A stretch of DNA of 59,081 nucleotides from a virus. The notes beneath the pieces are model-generated. The model was not told where the DNA came from and did not search any database. It saw only the letters and a list, made by a program, of their open reading frames with translations. Location of the stretch: the IMG/VR virus record IMGVR_UViG_3300033143_004027, positions 1-59,081 of that record; one strand, written 5' to 3'. Of this stretch, positions 7,333 to 14,410 are shown one piece after another. The position numbers were made by a program, and so were the translations under genes. How positions within the stretch are numbered: position 1 is the stretch's first letter; the number at the start of each line of letters is the position of its first letter.

Positions 7333-7700
7333 TTTGTCTCATCCTCTGGTCGTTGTACTACTCGGAAGTGATTACACCACATCATCTTCGGCACTTCACC
7401 GTAGAAGTCTTTCAGGACCTGCTCCAGCAACTCCCACGGCGCGTACTGACCCGTCGCCCTGAAGCCATCCGCGTGAGCAAACTCATCAGTCAGAAACTCC
7501 TCGCGCCGCATTTTTACCCAGCCGTGAAACTGAATGATAATGCCCGTCCGCTTGCCGTTGACGGTCACTTCTTTCAGTCCGTGGCAGCGTCGCTTCCGTA
7601 GTGTATGCACCTTCTCGCCGCTTAGTATCAGCGGGATAGGGTCATACCCAAACTGAGGCATCGGCGTCATTGCGATTGTGGGCAACAGCTTACTCATCAT
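7329..7700 (-). CDS. ASCH-like domain protein
   Basis: 123 residues. The pattern PLILSGEKVHTLRKR near the start, followed by FHGWVKMRREEF, ADGFRA and a C-terminal LKDFYGEVPKMMWCNHFRVV, fits ASCH-type (ASC-1 homology, PUA-like) small domains that bind RNA or modified nucleotides. Phage copies are common. The function here is inferred only from the fold. Confidence 0.55.
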   Translation of the reverse strand: MMSKLLPTIAMTPMPQFGYDPIPLILSGEKVHTLRKRRCHGLKEVTVNGKRTGIIIQFHGWVKMRREEFLTDEFAHADGFRATGQYAPWELLEQVLKDFYGEVPKMMWCNHFRVVQRPEDETK

Positions 7701-8100
7701 CAGTCCTCCCTTCGGCCTGTTCTTCGAGTTCGCGGCGGTGGTTCAGCGCTATCGAGATGGCGTGGTTGATGCCCCTTCGATAGCTGGCGACTACCCCCGC
7801 CGGCTCGGCGGCACGCAACAGAGCAAGTAGGTAGTCGCATTCGTCAATCCGCACCTCGCGCTCCGCCTTCCGCAGCAACTCGGCATCGTGGCGAACGCCC
7901 TTGATTACAGCATCGGCGAGGGCTTGATTGTCCTGTGCCTTCCGAGCCAATGAATACCGAACCTGGTCGATATCATCAGCCATTCCTGGCTGGTCACACT
8001 CCCGCATTATTGCAGCGGCCAGTTGGAGATATTGGCACTTGGCTTTGTCCACTGCTTTGCTTATCGCAGCTTGCATTTCGGCTATCAATTCTTTGCTCAT
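7690..8100 (-). CDS. Helical early protein, unknown
   Basis: 136 residues, predominantly alpha-helical and rich in Ala and charged residues. GGAGGCCCCACA precedes the ATG. No motif recognised. Confidence 0.5.
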   Translation of the reverse strand: MSKELIAEMQAAISKAVDKAKCQYLQLAAAIMRECDQPGMADDIDQVRYSLARKAQDNQALADAVIKGVRHDAELLRKAEREVRIDECDYLLALLRAAEPAGVVASYRRGINHAISIALNHRRELEEQAEGRTDDE

Positions 8101-8378
8101 TGTGGGGCCTCCTCGGGTGGCTCGTAGCCTTCACGCTCGTCTTCTGGCAGGTGCCGGTCTGTGTACCACAGCACAAACTCTACCGCATCGTCAAGCGCAG
8201 CCTCCTGGCCCTCCCAGAACTTAGCGGCAGCCTGGTCTCCCGCCCTATACATCGCAACCTCAGCGTTGATGGTGCTACGGGCGCGTCTGCCCAGTATGTC
8301 GGCTACATACCTCAGCGCGGCGATTACTTCCTCTTTGTGTACGACTTCTGTGCTAACACCTGGTATAAGCATTATCAT
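8097..8378 (-). CDS. Small early protein, unknown
   Basis: 93 residues starting MIMLIPGVSTEVV, with helical segments and an acidic, proline-rich tail (EDEREGYEPPEEAPQ). AGGAGGGACG precedes the ATG. Confidence 0.5.
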   Translation of the reverse strand: MIMLIPGVSTEVVHKEEVIAALRYVADILGRRARSTINAEVAMYRAGDQAAAKFWEGQEAALDDAVEFVLWYTDRHLPEDEREGYEPPEEAPQ

Positions 8379-8387
8379 CGTCCCTCC

Positions 8388-8666
8388 TTAGTCTCTGTCT
8401 GGTAGGTACGCTTCGCAGGCCCTCATACGCACCTGCTCAGATAGCGATAGCCAGGCGAGGGCAGGAGACTTGTAGTCATAGTCAGAAGCACATATCCTGC
8501 CCGCCCGAGCATCAGCTATGCGCATCAGGTCTGCCCAACAATCTATCTCCCGCTCGGACAATATGAAGCGGGGCACAAGTACCTCCACAATATCCTCAGC
8601 CTCGGGTTCGGCGGTCGCGGCCAATACCTCAGCATACTTCCGAATATCGTCAACTCGCTGGTTCAT
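8388..8666 (-). CDS. Small early protein, unknown
   Basis: 92 residues starting MNQRVDDIRKYAEVLAA, acidic and helical. Its first 14 bases, ATGAACCAGCGAGT, recur inside the ends of the two genes upstream (8838, 9131), which suggests module exchange at this boundary. Confidence 0.5.
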   Translation of the reverse strand: MNQRVDDIRKYAEVLAATAEPEAEDIVEVLVPRFILSEREIDCWADLMRIADARAGRICASDYDYKSPALAWLSLSEQVRMRACEAYLPDRD

Positions 8667-8838
8667 TGTTGCAATCTCTCCATTCGCTGGCTGTCATTTC
8701 GTCTGCTGCTTTGTAAATAAATCCCCGTCCATTACAGCGCGAACAGCAATCACAAGCGCGTCCGAACGGGTAAATTGCGCGGTAGCTATAGCCTCTGCCA
8801 CTACAGGCGCTACAGCGTACCCGATATTTGGTGCGCAT
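8650..8838 (-). CDS. Short DnaJ-type zinc-finger protein
   Basis: 62 residues with CSACSGRG and CSRCNGRG plus a CDCC, the two half-sites of one DnaJ-type zinc finger. A smaller relative of the protein at 1742. ATG 8838 overlaps the upstream stop (TGATG), with AGGAGG before it. It ends in NNEPAS. Confidence 0.65.
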   Translation of the reverse strand: MRTKYRVRCSACSGRGYSYRAIYPFGRACDCCSRCNGRGFIYKAADEMTASEWRDCNNEPAS

Positions 8839-9131
8839 CACTCATCCTCCTTATCGTCACTCGCTGGTTCATTGTTGGCACCCTTCTTTTGTGCTCTGAC
8901 AAAAGTATCTATATCGTACCCCGCTGGATTGGTCTCTCCGTTGTCCAACATAATCGTGCAAACCCTATCACGAGCAGCATCCATTTTATTGACAATGGGA
9001 GTTCCGCCTGTAGCCTCACAATACCATCCTTGGCTCAACATAGGACATTCAGGAATGGTCTTTCCCTCGTAATTGACATACTCAAAACAACTAGCACGAG
9101 GCAGGGCAAGTTCTTTGTCACGGTCACGCAT
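8838..9131 (-). CDS. Small early protein, unknown
   Basis: 97 residues, start MRDRDKELALPRASC, with four scattered cysteines. The C-terminus NNEPASDDKEDE is encoded by a boundary sequence also found at the ends of its neighbours. No family recognised. Confidence 0.5.
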   Translation of the reverse strand: MRDRDKELALPRASCFEYVNYEGKTIPECPMLSQGWYCEATGGTPIVNKMDAARDRVCTIMLDNGETNPAGYDIDTFVRAQKKGANNEPASDDKEDE

Positions 9132-9370
9132 TACTCGCTCTCCTTATACTCGCTTGCTGGTTCATTGTCGGTGTCCTCGTCATCTGTCTTAATCCTCCAG
9201 GCAATTTCCGCTCCGTGAGAACTCCCGTGAATATCAATCGGTGTATGCCCTGCGTATTGCCTGGCCTTTATTAGACGTTGCTCGGCTACTTGCCGGTCGT
9301 CGGTTATGCCACCCCAGACATAGGACGGAGGGCTTTCACCAATCTGCCCAATTACCCGATAGTGAGCCAT
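9131..9370 (-). CDS. Small early protein, unknown
   Basis: 79 residues from ATG 9370, beta-rich start (AHYRVIGQIGESPPSYVW). Shares the pattern WGG...A..L..A with the protein at 9641 (FQWGGVVYSLSAAQKLLAQA), so the two may be distant relatives. Ends in DNEPASEYKESE. Confidence 0.5.
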   Translation of the reverse strand: MAHYRVIGQIGESPPSYVWGGITDDRQVAEQRLIKARQYAGHTPIDIHGSSHGAEIAWRIKTDDEDTDNEPASEYKESE

Positions 9371-9612
9371 CACTCATCCTCCTTATACTCGCCAATCTCC
9401 AGAACCCGCATCCTGCCAGGCGGCGGGAAGCCGAGGGCGGAGAGGTCAGTCTGCTTATAGTAGCCCATAAATATACGCTGGCCGCTTGAATGAAACCATC
9501 GCTGCTTCCTCTTATAGTATCTTGGCTTGACCCGCCACAAGTGACAAACACAATCAGTTATAATGGCGGGGTCAGTAGATGCTACACTAGTCGTCAGATA
9601 CAGTTTCATCAT
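9370..9612 (-). CDS. Small early protein, unknown
   Basis: 80 residues from ATG 9612 (MMKLYLTTSVASTDPAII), placed by GAAAGGGAGG. Basic aromatic centre (RVKPRYYKRKQRWFHS). Ends in EIGEYKEDE, part of the repeated boundary module. Confidence 0.5.
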   Translation of the reverse strand: MMKLYLTTSVASTDPAIITDCVCHLWRVKPRYYKRKQRWFHSSGQRIFMGYYKQTDLSALGFPPPGRMRVLEIGEYKEDE

Positions 9613-9640
9613 CGCTGCCTCCCTTTCAATAATGCCAGGC

Positions 9641-9922
9641 CTATTGTTGCATCTCGCTAACTGGTACCGACACCTCGCTGCCACTTTCTATACCTACAAA
9701 CTTTTCGTATAGCCAGCCCCAAGCCGCCGTGCCCCAGACCTCGCCCGTACTCTTGTGGATTTCCCAAGGCAATTCTGGGCGTCGGCCAGTGGCTTGTGCC
9801 AAGAGCTTCTGTGCAGCCGATAGCGAGTAGACAACCCCGCCCCACTGGAAGGGTCGGTTCTTACCATTAGGAGCATAGGCGTGATGCTCCACAACATACT
9901 TTTCGGTTTCATCCGGTTTCAT
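9641..9922 (-). CDS. First gene of the long early operon, unknown
   Basis: 93 residues starting MKPDETEKYVVEHHAYA. GAAAGGGAGG precedes the ATG, and a perfect consensus promoter lies 60-90 bases upstream. The FQWGGVVYSLSAAQKLL stretch resembles the protein at 9131. Confidence 0.55.
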   Translation of the reverse strand: MKPDETEKYVVEHHAYAPNGKNRPFQWGGVVYSLSAAQKLLAQATGRRPELPWEIHKSTGEVWGTAAWGWLYEKFVGIESGSEVSVPVSEMQQ

Positions 9923-9951
9923 TGTTGCCTCCCTTTCATCTGCCTATTGGT

Positions 9952-9979
9952 ATGATACCCAACTTAACTGTGTATAAAC
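9952..9979 (-). promoter_or_regulatory. Recurrent phage promoter motif, copy H
   Basis: GTTTAT, 16 bases ending in GGG, TATCAT. It lies directly downstream of the consensus sigma-70 promoter, covering its expected start point, so it is either a second promoter or a regulator site. Confidence 0.5.
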
Positions 9980-9981
9980 TT

Positions 9982-10010
9982 ATTATAACTTATTTTGCGG
10001 CCCCTGTCAA
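9982..10010 (-). promoter_or_regulatory. Perfect sigma-70 promoter of the early operon
   Basis: TTGACA (10005-10010), exactly 17 bases, TATAAT (9982-9987): full consensus at both elements with ideal spacing. It drives the run of small genes from 9922 to 643. Confidence 0.9.
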
Positions 10011-10072
10011 GCGTCATCTTCTCGCAACGTCTTCGCAGTCGCTTTCTGTATTCATAAGTGCACCAATTTAGA

Positions 10073-10273
10073 TCACTGATTGCGGGCAGCCTCCACTAAT
10101 TCTGCAATTCGGCTCTCTTCCGCCATGATCCAACCATCCCAAAGACCTCGCATCGTTTCCGCGCGGGAGCAGGTCTGCAGATAGTTCCCGACAGCCTCAA
10201 GCAATTCGCCCGTTGCCTCTATGCCATTTATTCTTATCGGTTCGCCGACAGCACAGGTTACAGTTATATTCAC
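10073..10273 (-). CDS. Small early protein, unknown
   Basis: 66 residues from GTG 10273 (NITVTCAVGEPIRING), with CAGGAGG upstream. Beta-like start, then helices. It ends just before the consensus promoter at 10010. Confidence 0.5.
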   Translation of the reverse strand: MNITVTCAVGEPIRINGIEATGELLEAVGNYLQTCSRAETMRGLWDGWIMAEESRIAELVEAARNQ

Positions 10274-10322
10274 CAGCGCACCTCCTGGGAGGATTTGTCA
10301 ATGGGGCAGGCAGATCCATAGT

Positions 10323-10421
10323 TTACCGCAACTTCTCTATCAAGCTCCGCCAGGCCTTCGGTGTTACCCACAAACCAGATATGGTACAGATGGTCAGTAG
10401 AATGCAAAGCGCGATGGTCAT
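10323..10421 (-). CDS. 32-residue membrane peptide
   Basis: Short reading frame: M, then TIALCILLTICTISGLWV, then a basic tail. Its ATG overlaps the stop of the gene at 10418 (ATGA) and GGGAGG lies upstream inside that gene, a sign of real translation. One transmembrane helix. Function unknown. Confidence 0.5.
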   Translation of the reverse strand: MTIALCILLTICTISGLWVTPKAWRSLIEKLR

Positions 10422-10621
10422 TGTGAGCCTCCCTTATCATCCTCACAGTACATCTCTACCTGCAGTTGAACTTCGCGGAATACCCCCGCTACCGTGCTCG
10501 CCTCACCCGCTGACGGTATTAGGTCAGAGCCATCATCAACTATACAAGTCCAGCGATATTCCTGATAATCTTCCCCTGGTACGCGCTTGCTGATTTGTAT
10601 CTTCGCTATTGGGTTGCCCAT
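10418..10621 (-). CDS. Small early protein, unknown
   Basis: 67 residues starting MGNPIAKIQISKRVPG, beta-rich (EYRWTCIVDDG, REVQLQVEMYCED). AAGGGAGG precedes the ATG. Confidence 0.5.
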   Translation of the reverse strand: MGNPIAKIQISKRVPGEDYQEYRWTCIVDDGSDLIPSAGEASTVAGVFREVQLQVEMYCEDDKGGSQ

Positions 10622-10684
10622 TGTCTTGCCTCCCTTCCCATAGTAACAACCCGCGCCCGCGCCCGAAGACGCAAGTGCCGACCG

Positions 10685-10909
10685 TTAGCGCAGATTATCT
10701 TCAATGATAGTTGCATCGGGAATGTCCTCATAACGCAGCCCGTTCTCTACATCCCTAGATGCAGCAAGAAGGGCTGGGTTGCAGTCTACTATATTGTCCA
10801 ACAACATCACTGCCCGCTTGTAAACCGCCCCGTCATTTACCTGGGCCTGCAATCTGGCGACATCAGCATTCAGTTTAGCTATTAGCCAGTTTCTTCCTAT
10901 ATTGCTCAT
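10685..10909 (-). CDS. Small early protein, coiled-coil, unknown
   Basis: 74 residues from ATG 10909 (MSNIGRNWLIAKLNADV), placed by a full GGGAGGTGAG site. An extension to 10963 would run through the promoter and is rejected. Helical; no domain recognised. Confidence 0.55.
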   Translation of the reverse strand: MSNIGRNWLIAKLNADVARLQAQVNDGAVYKRAVMLLDNIVDCNPALLAASRDVENGLRYEDIPDATIIEDNLR

Positions 10910-10942
10910 TCTTCTCACCTCCCGTGGTTGTCTTACATCTAT

Positions 10943-10972
10943 AGCGTACCCACAGCATAACACATATCAAAC
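10943..10972 (-). promoter_or_regulatory. Recurrent phage promoter motif, copy G (weakest)
   Basis: GTTTGA, 18 bases ending in GGG, TACGCT, overlapping the spacer and -10 of the sigma-70 promoter. A divergent copy; could be an operator. Confidence 0.4.
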
Positions 10973-10982
10973 CTTTTGTCAA
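10954..10982 (-). promoter_or_regulatory. Sigma-70 promoter for the gene at 10909
   Basis: TTGACA (10977-10982), 17 bases, TATGCT (10954-10959). It lies directly after the stop of the gene at 10979 and drives the 10909 to 10073 block. Confidence 0.85.
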
Positions 10983-11614
10983 GGGCTATTTTCCAATAGC
11001 GACCAATTGTCCTTGTATTCAGCCCATTTGCCCGAGTAGGATGATGCTATCGGTATAGCAATTTGAGTGAGTGATCCGACTGCGCTGGCGGGGATAATAT
11101 AGTGATGTGCTTCCCCGGCCATACCAATACAATGAAGAACGTCACACCGGCTGGACATCTCCTGCCCGTTGTGCAGGGCAAAGTAAAATCGCCCCGGCGG
11201 CTTACCTATGTTAGATCCCTTAACATCAACGCGGATGCCATTTACTACATAGTCAAATACGCAGAGCCAGGGCATCCAAACAACTTTAGCCCCTCGCTGA
11301 CCGTAGGCGGCCAGGGCCAACCTCTCGAAGTTGCCATCGGGTTGACGGCGCTGGCGATGGGTTTTGTCGCCTCGCTGTTGCTCAAGTTGCGCCAGCCCGG
11401 CGCACGCACTATGGTATTTGTGTTGGCGCCCCCACTCAAATGTCATTGCTCGCCCACAATAATGACAAGGGATATGAATGTCAATACCCGATAGCAGGTC
11501 AAGCCGTTGATATATACGTGTGGCTTTGACATTCAATTTGTTGGCAATTTGAGCCGGACGGTATCCGGCCTCTAATAGTTCTACAAGTAGTTGTTTCTGC
11601 TCTTGTGTTATCAT
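10979..11614 (-). CDS. HTH, zinc-finger and PD-(D/E)XK-like endonuclease
   Basis: 211 residues from ATG 11614. Residues ~3-45 form a helix-turn-helix (ELLEAGYRPAQIANKLNV). A CHYCGRAMTFEW...H...C cluster follows, likely zinc. The C-terminal ~130 residues contain FDYVVNGIRVDVKGS, matching the Asp...Asp-x-Lys core of restriction-like nucleases. Together it looks like a DNA-binding homing or restriction-type endonuclease. The start overlaps the stop of the 57-residue gene (ATGA). Confidence 0.6.
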   Translation of the reverse strand: MITQEQKQLLVELLEAGYRPAQIANKLNVKATRIYQRLDLLSGIDIHIPCHYCGRAMTFEWGRQHKYHSACAGLAQLEQQRGDKTHRQRRQPDGNFERLALAAYGQRGAKVVWMPWLCVFDYVVNGIRVDVKGSNIGKPPGRFYFALHNGQEMSSRCDVLHCIGMAGEAHHYIIPASAVGSLTQIAIPIASSYSGKWAEYKDNWSLLENSP

Positions 11615-11784
11615 AATACCCAAGCTGAAAGTTTCTTCTGCAACCCCAAAAGTTCCTTCCGCGACTCCCGCGCTTTCCGCTCGCAACCCAGCCCCTCCAA
11701 CACGCGAATGTTCTTCTTGAGCAAGCGGATGCGATGCGGTGTCGGGAGCAAGTAGCCGGTTGTCCGGTATGTTCGCTTTGCCAT
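11611..11784 (-). CDS. 57-residue basic protein, unknown
   Basis: Starts MAKRTYRTTGYLLPTPHRIR and is rich in Lys, Arg and Leu, ending in AWVL. It lies directly behind a promoter motif (11794..11822) and overlaps the nuclease gene by ATGA, so coupled translation is likely. It could be a small DNA-binding partner of the nuclease. Confidence 0.55.
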   Translation of the reverse strand: MAKRTYRTTGYLLPTPHRIRLLKKNIRVLEGLGCERKARESRKELLGLQKKLSAWVL

Positions 11785-11793
11785 TATGGTTCT

Positions 11794-11822
11794 AATCTAC
11801 CCAGTGGCGGCGGTGATTAAAC
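11794..11822 (-). promoter_or_regulatory. Recurrent phage promoter motif, copy B
   Basis: GTTTAA, 17 bases ending in GGG, TAGATT. It lies between the terminator at 11832 and the start at 11784. Confidence 0.6.
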
Positions 11823-11831
11823 CCAGGCACG

Positions 11832-11883
11832 AAAAAAGGCCCGCCCCTCGGTCGGGAGGCCTTCCACAAACCGAAGGGCGGGC
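11832..11883 (-). terminator. Intrinsic terminator after the lysis genes
   Basis: Stem of 13 pairs (11871-11883 with 11839-11851, one G-U), loop of 19, then six T on the minus strand (11832-11837). It ends transcription of the block down to 11940. Confidence 0.85.
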
Positions 11884-11887
11884 AAGT

Positions 11888-11917
11888 CCCGACAGGAAGG
11901 GGGATTAACCTGTCGGG
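11888..11917 (-). other. Perfect 9-bp hairpin before the terminator
   Basis: CCCGACAGG and its complement CCTGTCGGG flank a 12-base loop containing a Shine-Dalgarno-like CCCCCTT in antisense. No T run follows. Probably mRNA stabilising or part of a double hairpin with the terminator. Confidence 0.5.
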
Positions 11918-11939
11918 GGGATATGGGCAGTAAGTCCCC

Positions 11940-12068
11940 CTATTCAACCACAGCCGACAGCAACCAGTAGGCGAAGCCGCCAAGTGCGAAGCCAACAAAG
12001 AAACCGGCCCCGTGCCTCTGCACGAAGCCGGCTATTGAACGCCGGACATAGTTACCGACGGGGCTCAC
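11940..12068 (-). CDS. 42-residue membrane peptide next to the lysis genes
   Basis: GTG start at 12068 overlapping the stop of the preceding gene (GTGA). Sequence SPVGNYVRRSIAGFVQRHG followed by a hydrophobic helix (GFFVGFALGGFAYWLLSAVV). One membrane span with a basic N-terminus. Given its position it may be an accessory lysis peptide. Confidence 0.45.
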   Translation of the reverse strand: MSPVGNYVRRSIAGFVQRHGAGFFVGFALGGFAYWLLSAVVE

Positions 12069-12448
12069 AGGTCAAGCTCCACGGCCTGCCGGAAGTAGAC
12101 AGTCCAGAGTGCGGAGTCTCCGACATCATCATAACCGACTCCGAAGCGCTTGTTGGTGCCGAAGAGCTTATAGCTGAAACCCGCCCCCCAGGCATTCTGG
12201 TCGGGGCGAATCCGCCAGATGTCGCAATAAAACGGCTTGCCGACGAGGTGCACCAAATCATAGCTAGCGAAGGGTTTGACCATTAGGGTTGGGTTGCCCT
12301 CCAGCGTGAGCATAAAGCCAGCCGACACCTCATCGGGGATTGCCGGCTTCAGTATATTGCCAATCTCGTCAAAGATGCTATCGGCCTGTGTGGCCTGCAC
12401 CACTAAAAGTAGTAGGCCGACCACAATAAGGGGTATTAGTTTCTTCAT
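12065..12448 (-). CDS. Exported protein of the lysis region, unknown
   Basis: 127 residues. A clear signal peptide (KKLIPLIVVGLLLLVVQATQA) with a cleavage site after QADS or ATQA, then a mature part of alternating hydrophobic and polar residues ending in aromatic strands (ALWTVYFRQAVELDL), reminiscent of small beta-barrel or outer-surface proteins. It follows the holin by four bases. A spanin-like or envelope function is possible but not shown. Confidence 0.6.
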   Translation of the reverse strand: MKKLIPLIVVGLLLLVVQATQADSIFDEIGNILKPAIPDEVSAGFMLTLEGNPTLMVKPFASYDLVHLVGKPFYCDIWRIRPDQNAWGAGFSYKLFGTNKRFGVGYDDVGDSALWTVYFRQAVELDL

Positions 12449-12452
12449 ACAA

Positions 12453-12722
12453 TCACTCCTTTCGTTTAGTCACTTGTTGGATTAGCCACTTGTAGACGCC
12501 TTCTGCCGAGGCAATGATGCCAGCAGCGTAAGCAAGGACTTCCGCAATACCAATATCGGCCTGCCCTTGTAGCGCTATGTATGCCAGTACTAAGGCTGCC
12601 ACCGCCACCACCAGGCGAATAATAGTTTGCTTGCCAGCCAGCGGAATACCTGCCAGCTTGAGCCCCTGTACCGCAAGTGCAACACCACTGCCCATTACAA
12701 TAATCAGCCATATCTCGTTCAT
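12453..12722 (-). CDS. Putative holin
   Basis: 89 residues with three hydrophobic segments (IWLIIVMGSGVALAVQGL, IIRLVVAVAALVLAYIAL, IAEVLAYAAGIIASAEG) and a positively charged tail (QQVTKRKE). Size, topology and its place directly behind the endolysin gene fit a class I holin, which opens the inner membrane at lysis. AAAGGGGGAAACCG precedes the ATG. Confidence 0.75.
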   Translation of the reverse strand: MNEIWLIIVMGSGVALAVQGLKLAGIPLAGKQTIIRLVVAVAALVLAYIALQGQADIGIAEVLAYAAGIIASAEGVYKWLIQQVTKRKE

Positions 12723-12738
12723 CGGTTTCCCCCTTTCG

Positions 12739-13485
12739 TTATTGATAGAATAGATTCCACATATACTCCTTGAGCCGCTTCAACATTATAGCCACTTGTT
12801 CGCGCGTCACAAATTCCTTCCCGTGAAAAAGGCCATCATCAAAGACGGTCATCAAACGCTCCGCCAGTACCCAGTCAACAGCCTCCTGTGCCCAGGGTGA
12901 AATATCGGCCTGCTCGCTGCTTGCTGGTTGTCCTATCGCTGCTCGTGCTTTATCTATAATAGCCACCTCCGCATCAGACAGTCCACCTTCCAATACTTTC
13001 ACGGTTAGCTCGGTTGCCTCGTAGTGCATCGGGTCTTTGAATGAACTCCAGTCGCCCCCCCAGGCAAAACCCCAGGCATTGAAGAATGGAGCCAGGCTAT
13101 GCAACGACGGCGCTATATCCGCTGGCTTGCATCGGTAGTTTGTTCGCCCCCGCTTCTCATCGCCACCACTGCCGTCAGCAAAGTGATGAACATTCAAGTC
13201 AATGGCAATTGCCCAGGCGTGCGGACTCCACGAGCCGCCTCGCCGTGTCTGCCGACAGTTATATGTGCCACCATAATCAGAGCGGTCAACCAGGCTGGAT
13301 TTCCCTGCATCGGCTATGGCTGTCAACACGGCCTCAAGCTGGTCGGCGATGCGCTGGTGAACATAAACCTTCTCTAGGATGGGGACGGGTTTTACAACGA
13401 GCTTAGCACCACCGCAATGTTGTCCAAACCAGTGTGGCACTTGACTGCGGGGCAACGGTTTGATCAGTCCGTTCTTGATTGGCAC
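12739..13485 (-). CDS. Endolysin: M15-type peptidase with an SLH domain
   Basis: 248 residues from a GTG start. SPHAWAIAIDLN gives the zinc-binding His and Asp, and DPMHYE the second His, the pattern of M15 D-Ala-D-Ala or L-Ala-D-Glu peptidases that cut peptidoglycan cross-bridges. The last ~55 residues (ISPWAQEAVDWVLAERLM, FDDG, FHGKEFVTREQVAIMLKRL) form one S-layer-homology domain, which binds cell-wall polysaccharide. An SLH tail hints at a host whose wall carries SLH ligands. The holin follows. Confidence 0.85.
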   Translation of the reverse strand: MPIKNGLIKPLPRSQVPHWFGQHCGGAKLVVKPVPILEKVYVHQRIADQLEAVLTAIADAGKSSLVDRSDYGGTYNCRQTRRGGSWSPHAWAIAIDLNVHHFADGSGGDEKRGRTNYRCKPADIAPSLHSLAPFFNAWGFAWGGDWSSFKDPMHYEATELTVKVLEGGLSDAEVAIIDKARAAIGQPASSEQADISPWAQEAVDWVLAERLMTVFDDGLFHGKEFVTREQVAIMLKRLKEYMWNLFYQ

Positions 13486-13490
13486 GACAG

Positions 13491-13769
13491 CTACAATACC
13501 CCCTCATTGCGTGACGTTTCGTCTGACGGCGTTTCCGTGCTTCCCTTAAGTAATCCCTCGGCTAGGATATTCAGGGCCGTTGCTGCCCCCCACAGCGCAT
13601 TAGCGTCGTCACTTAAACCGGGGGGCGGTCCGTCTTTGGCGGCATTGCGAACAGCGGCCATAATCTCCGCGCGATGCCTATTGATATAGCCTGGTAGTAA
13701 CCGTGCCATATCGCCGTTAAAGGCCCGCCGCAATTCATCTATTGTCTCATAATGATTATCAATCATCAT
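13491..13769 (-). CDS. Unknown protein upstream of the endolysin
   Basis: 92 residues from ATG 13769 (MMIDNHYETIDELRRAF), with GGAGTG upstream; overlaps the preceding stop. Helical, with a Gly/Pro-rich loop (KDGPPPGLSDDANALWG). No family recognised. Confidence 0.5.
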   Translation of the reverse strand: MMIDNHYETIDELRRAFNGDMARLLPGYINRHRAEIMAAVRNAAKDGPPPGLSDDANALWGAATALNILAEGLLKGSTETPSDETSRNEGVL

Positions 13770-14247
13770 TATTGCCCGTACACTCCATTGTGCTGGCTGG
13801 AATATATCCCGAAGAACAAGCATCTGCAAGTTCCGTGGCTATTCGGTTGTATTCCTTCTCCATATTATACGGAACAGGCTGACCATCCGCAGTTGTAGCA
13901 GACCCAACAATGTCCTTCTCGTCGCATCCGGGCCCCGCACTCCGGGCAGCGATTCTCCGCTCGATTAGCCCTTCCAGCACTGCCAGCAGCATAAATATCA
14001 TTTTGAAATCCCCGCTGTTGTCGCCATTCTCGAACACGTACTTGGTCAGGTATTGCCACTCGTCGTCTCCTTCTTCCCGCGCCTGGCGGAGCAGGTCAAA
14101 ACCTGGCCTATCCCAATCTTGGGCGGTGTCTTTGTGTTTGCGTTGTCCATCGTTGAACCGTTGCGACTTGCGGTGCAGGCTGGCGGGTGTCAGGCCCGAG
14201 GCTCGCCCCAACCCCTCCATATAGAATAGAAACTCTGCGTCATTCAT
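13759..14247 (-). CDS. Unknown protein
   Basis: 162 residues from ATG 14247 (MNDAEFLFYMEGLGRASG), chosen by its AGGGGGAGACCG site over an upstream in-frame start at 14289. Charged helical protein with a hydrophobic helix (FKMIFMLLAVLEGLI). Function unknown. Confidence 0.5.
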   Translation of the reverse strand: MNDAEFLFYMEGLGRASGLTPASLHRKSQRFNDGQRKHKDTAQDWDRPGFDLLRQAREEGDDEWQYLTKYVFENGDNSGDFKMIFMLLAVLEGLIERRIAARSAGPGCDEKDIVGSATTADGQPVPYNMEKEYNRIATELADACSSGYIPASTMECTGNNDD

Positions 14248-14410
14248 CGGTCTCCCCCTGCTTCTCTTCGGCAATCTTATTGGCCGCAAGTATGAACCAC
14301 ATTGTAGCGCAATTCTGACAGCAGAATGGTAGCGAGGGCAAATCCATATCTATGCTCCAGCGAAGAGCGGTCGGCTTGCCGCATTGCAGGCAGGGCAGCT
14401 CCTCAGGCAT
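14240..14410 (-). CDS. Small zinc-ribbon protein
   Basis: 56 residues: MPEELPCLQCGKPTALRW, then FCCQNCATMW, giving two CxxC pairs about 20 residues apart. AAAGGGGGAGACAG precedes the ATG and its end overlaps the next start. Probably nucleic-acid or protein binding. Confidence 0.6.
   Translation of the reverse strand: MPEELPCLQCGKPTALRWSIDMDLPSLPFCCQNCATMWFILAANKIAEEKQGETDE

Noticed and set aside
11792-11998. Minus-strand open frame over the terminator region
   Set aside because: It runs through two strong hairpins and promoter B and has no ribosome site.
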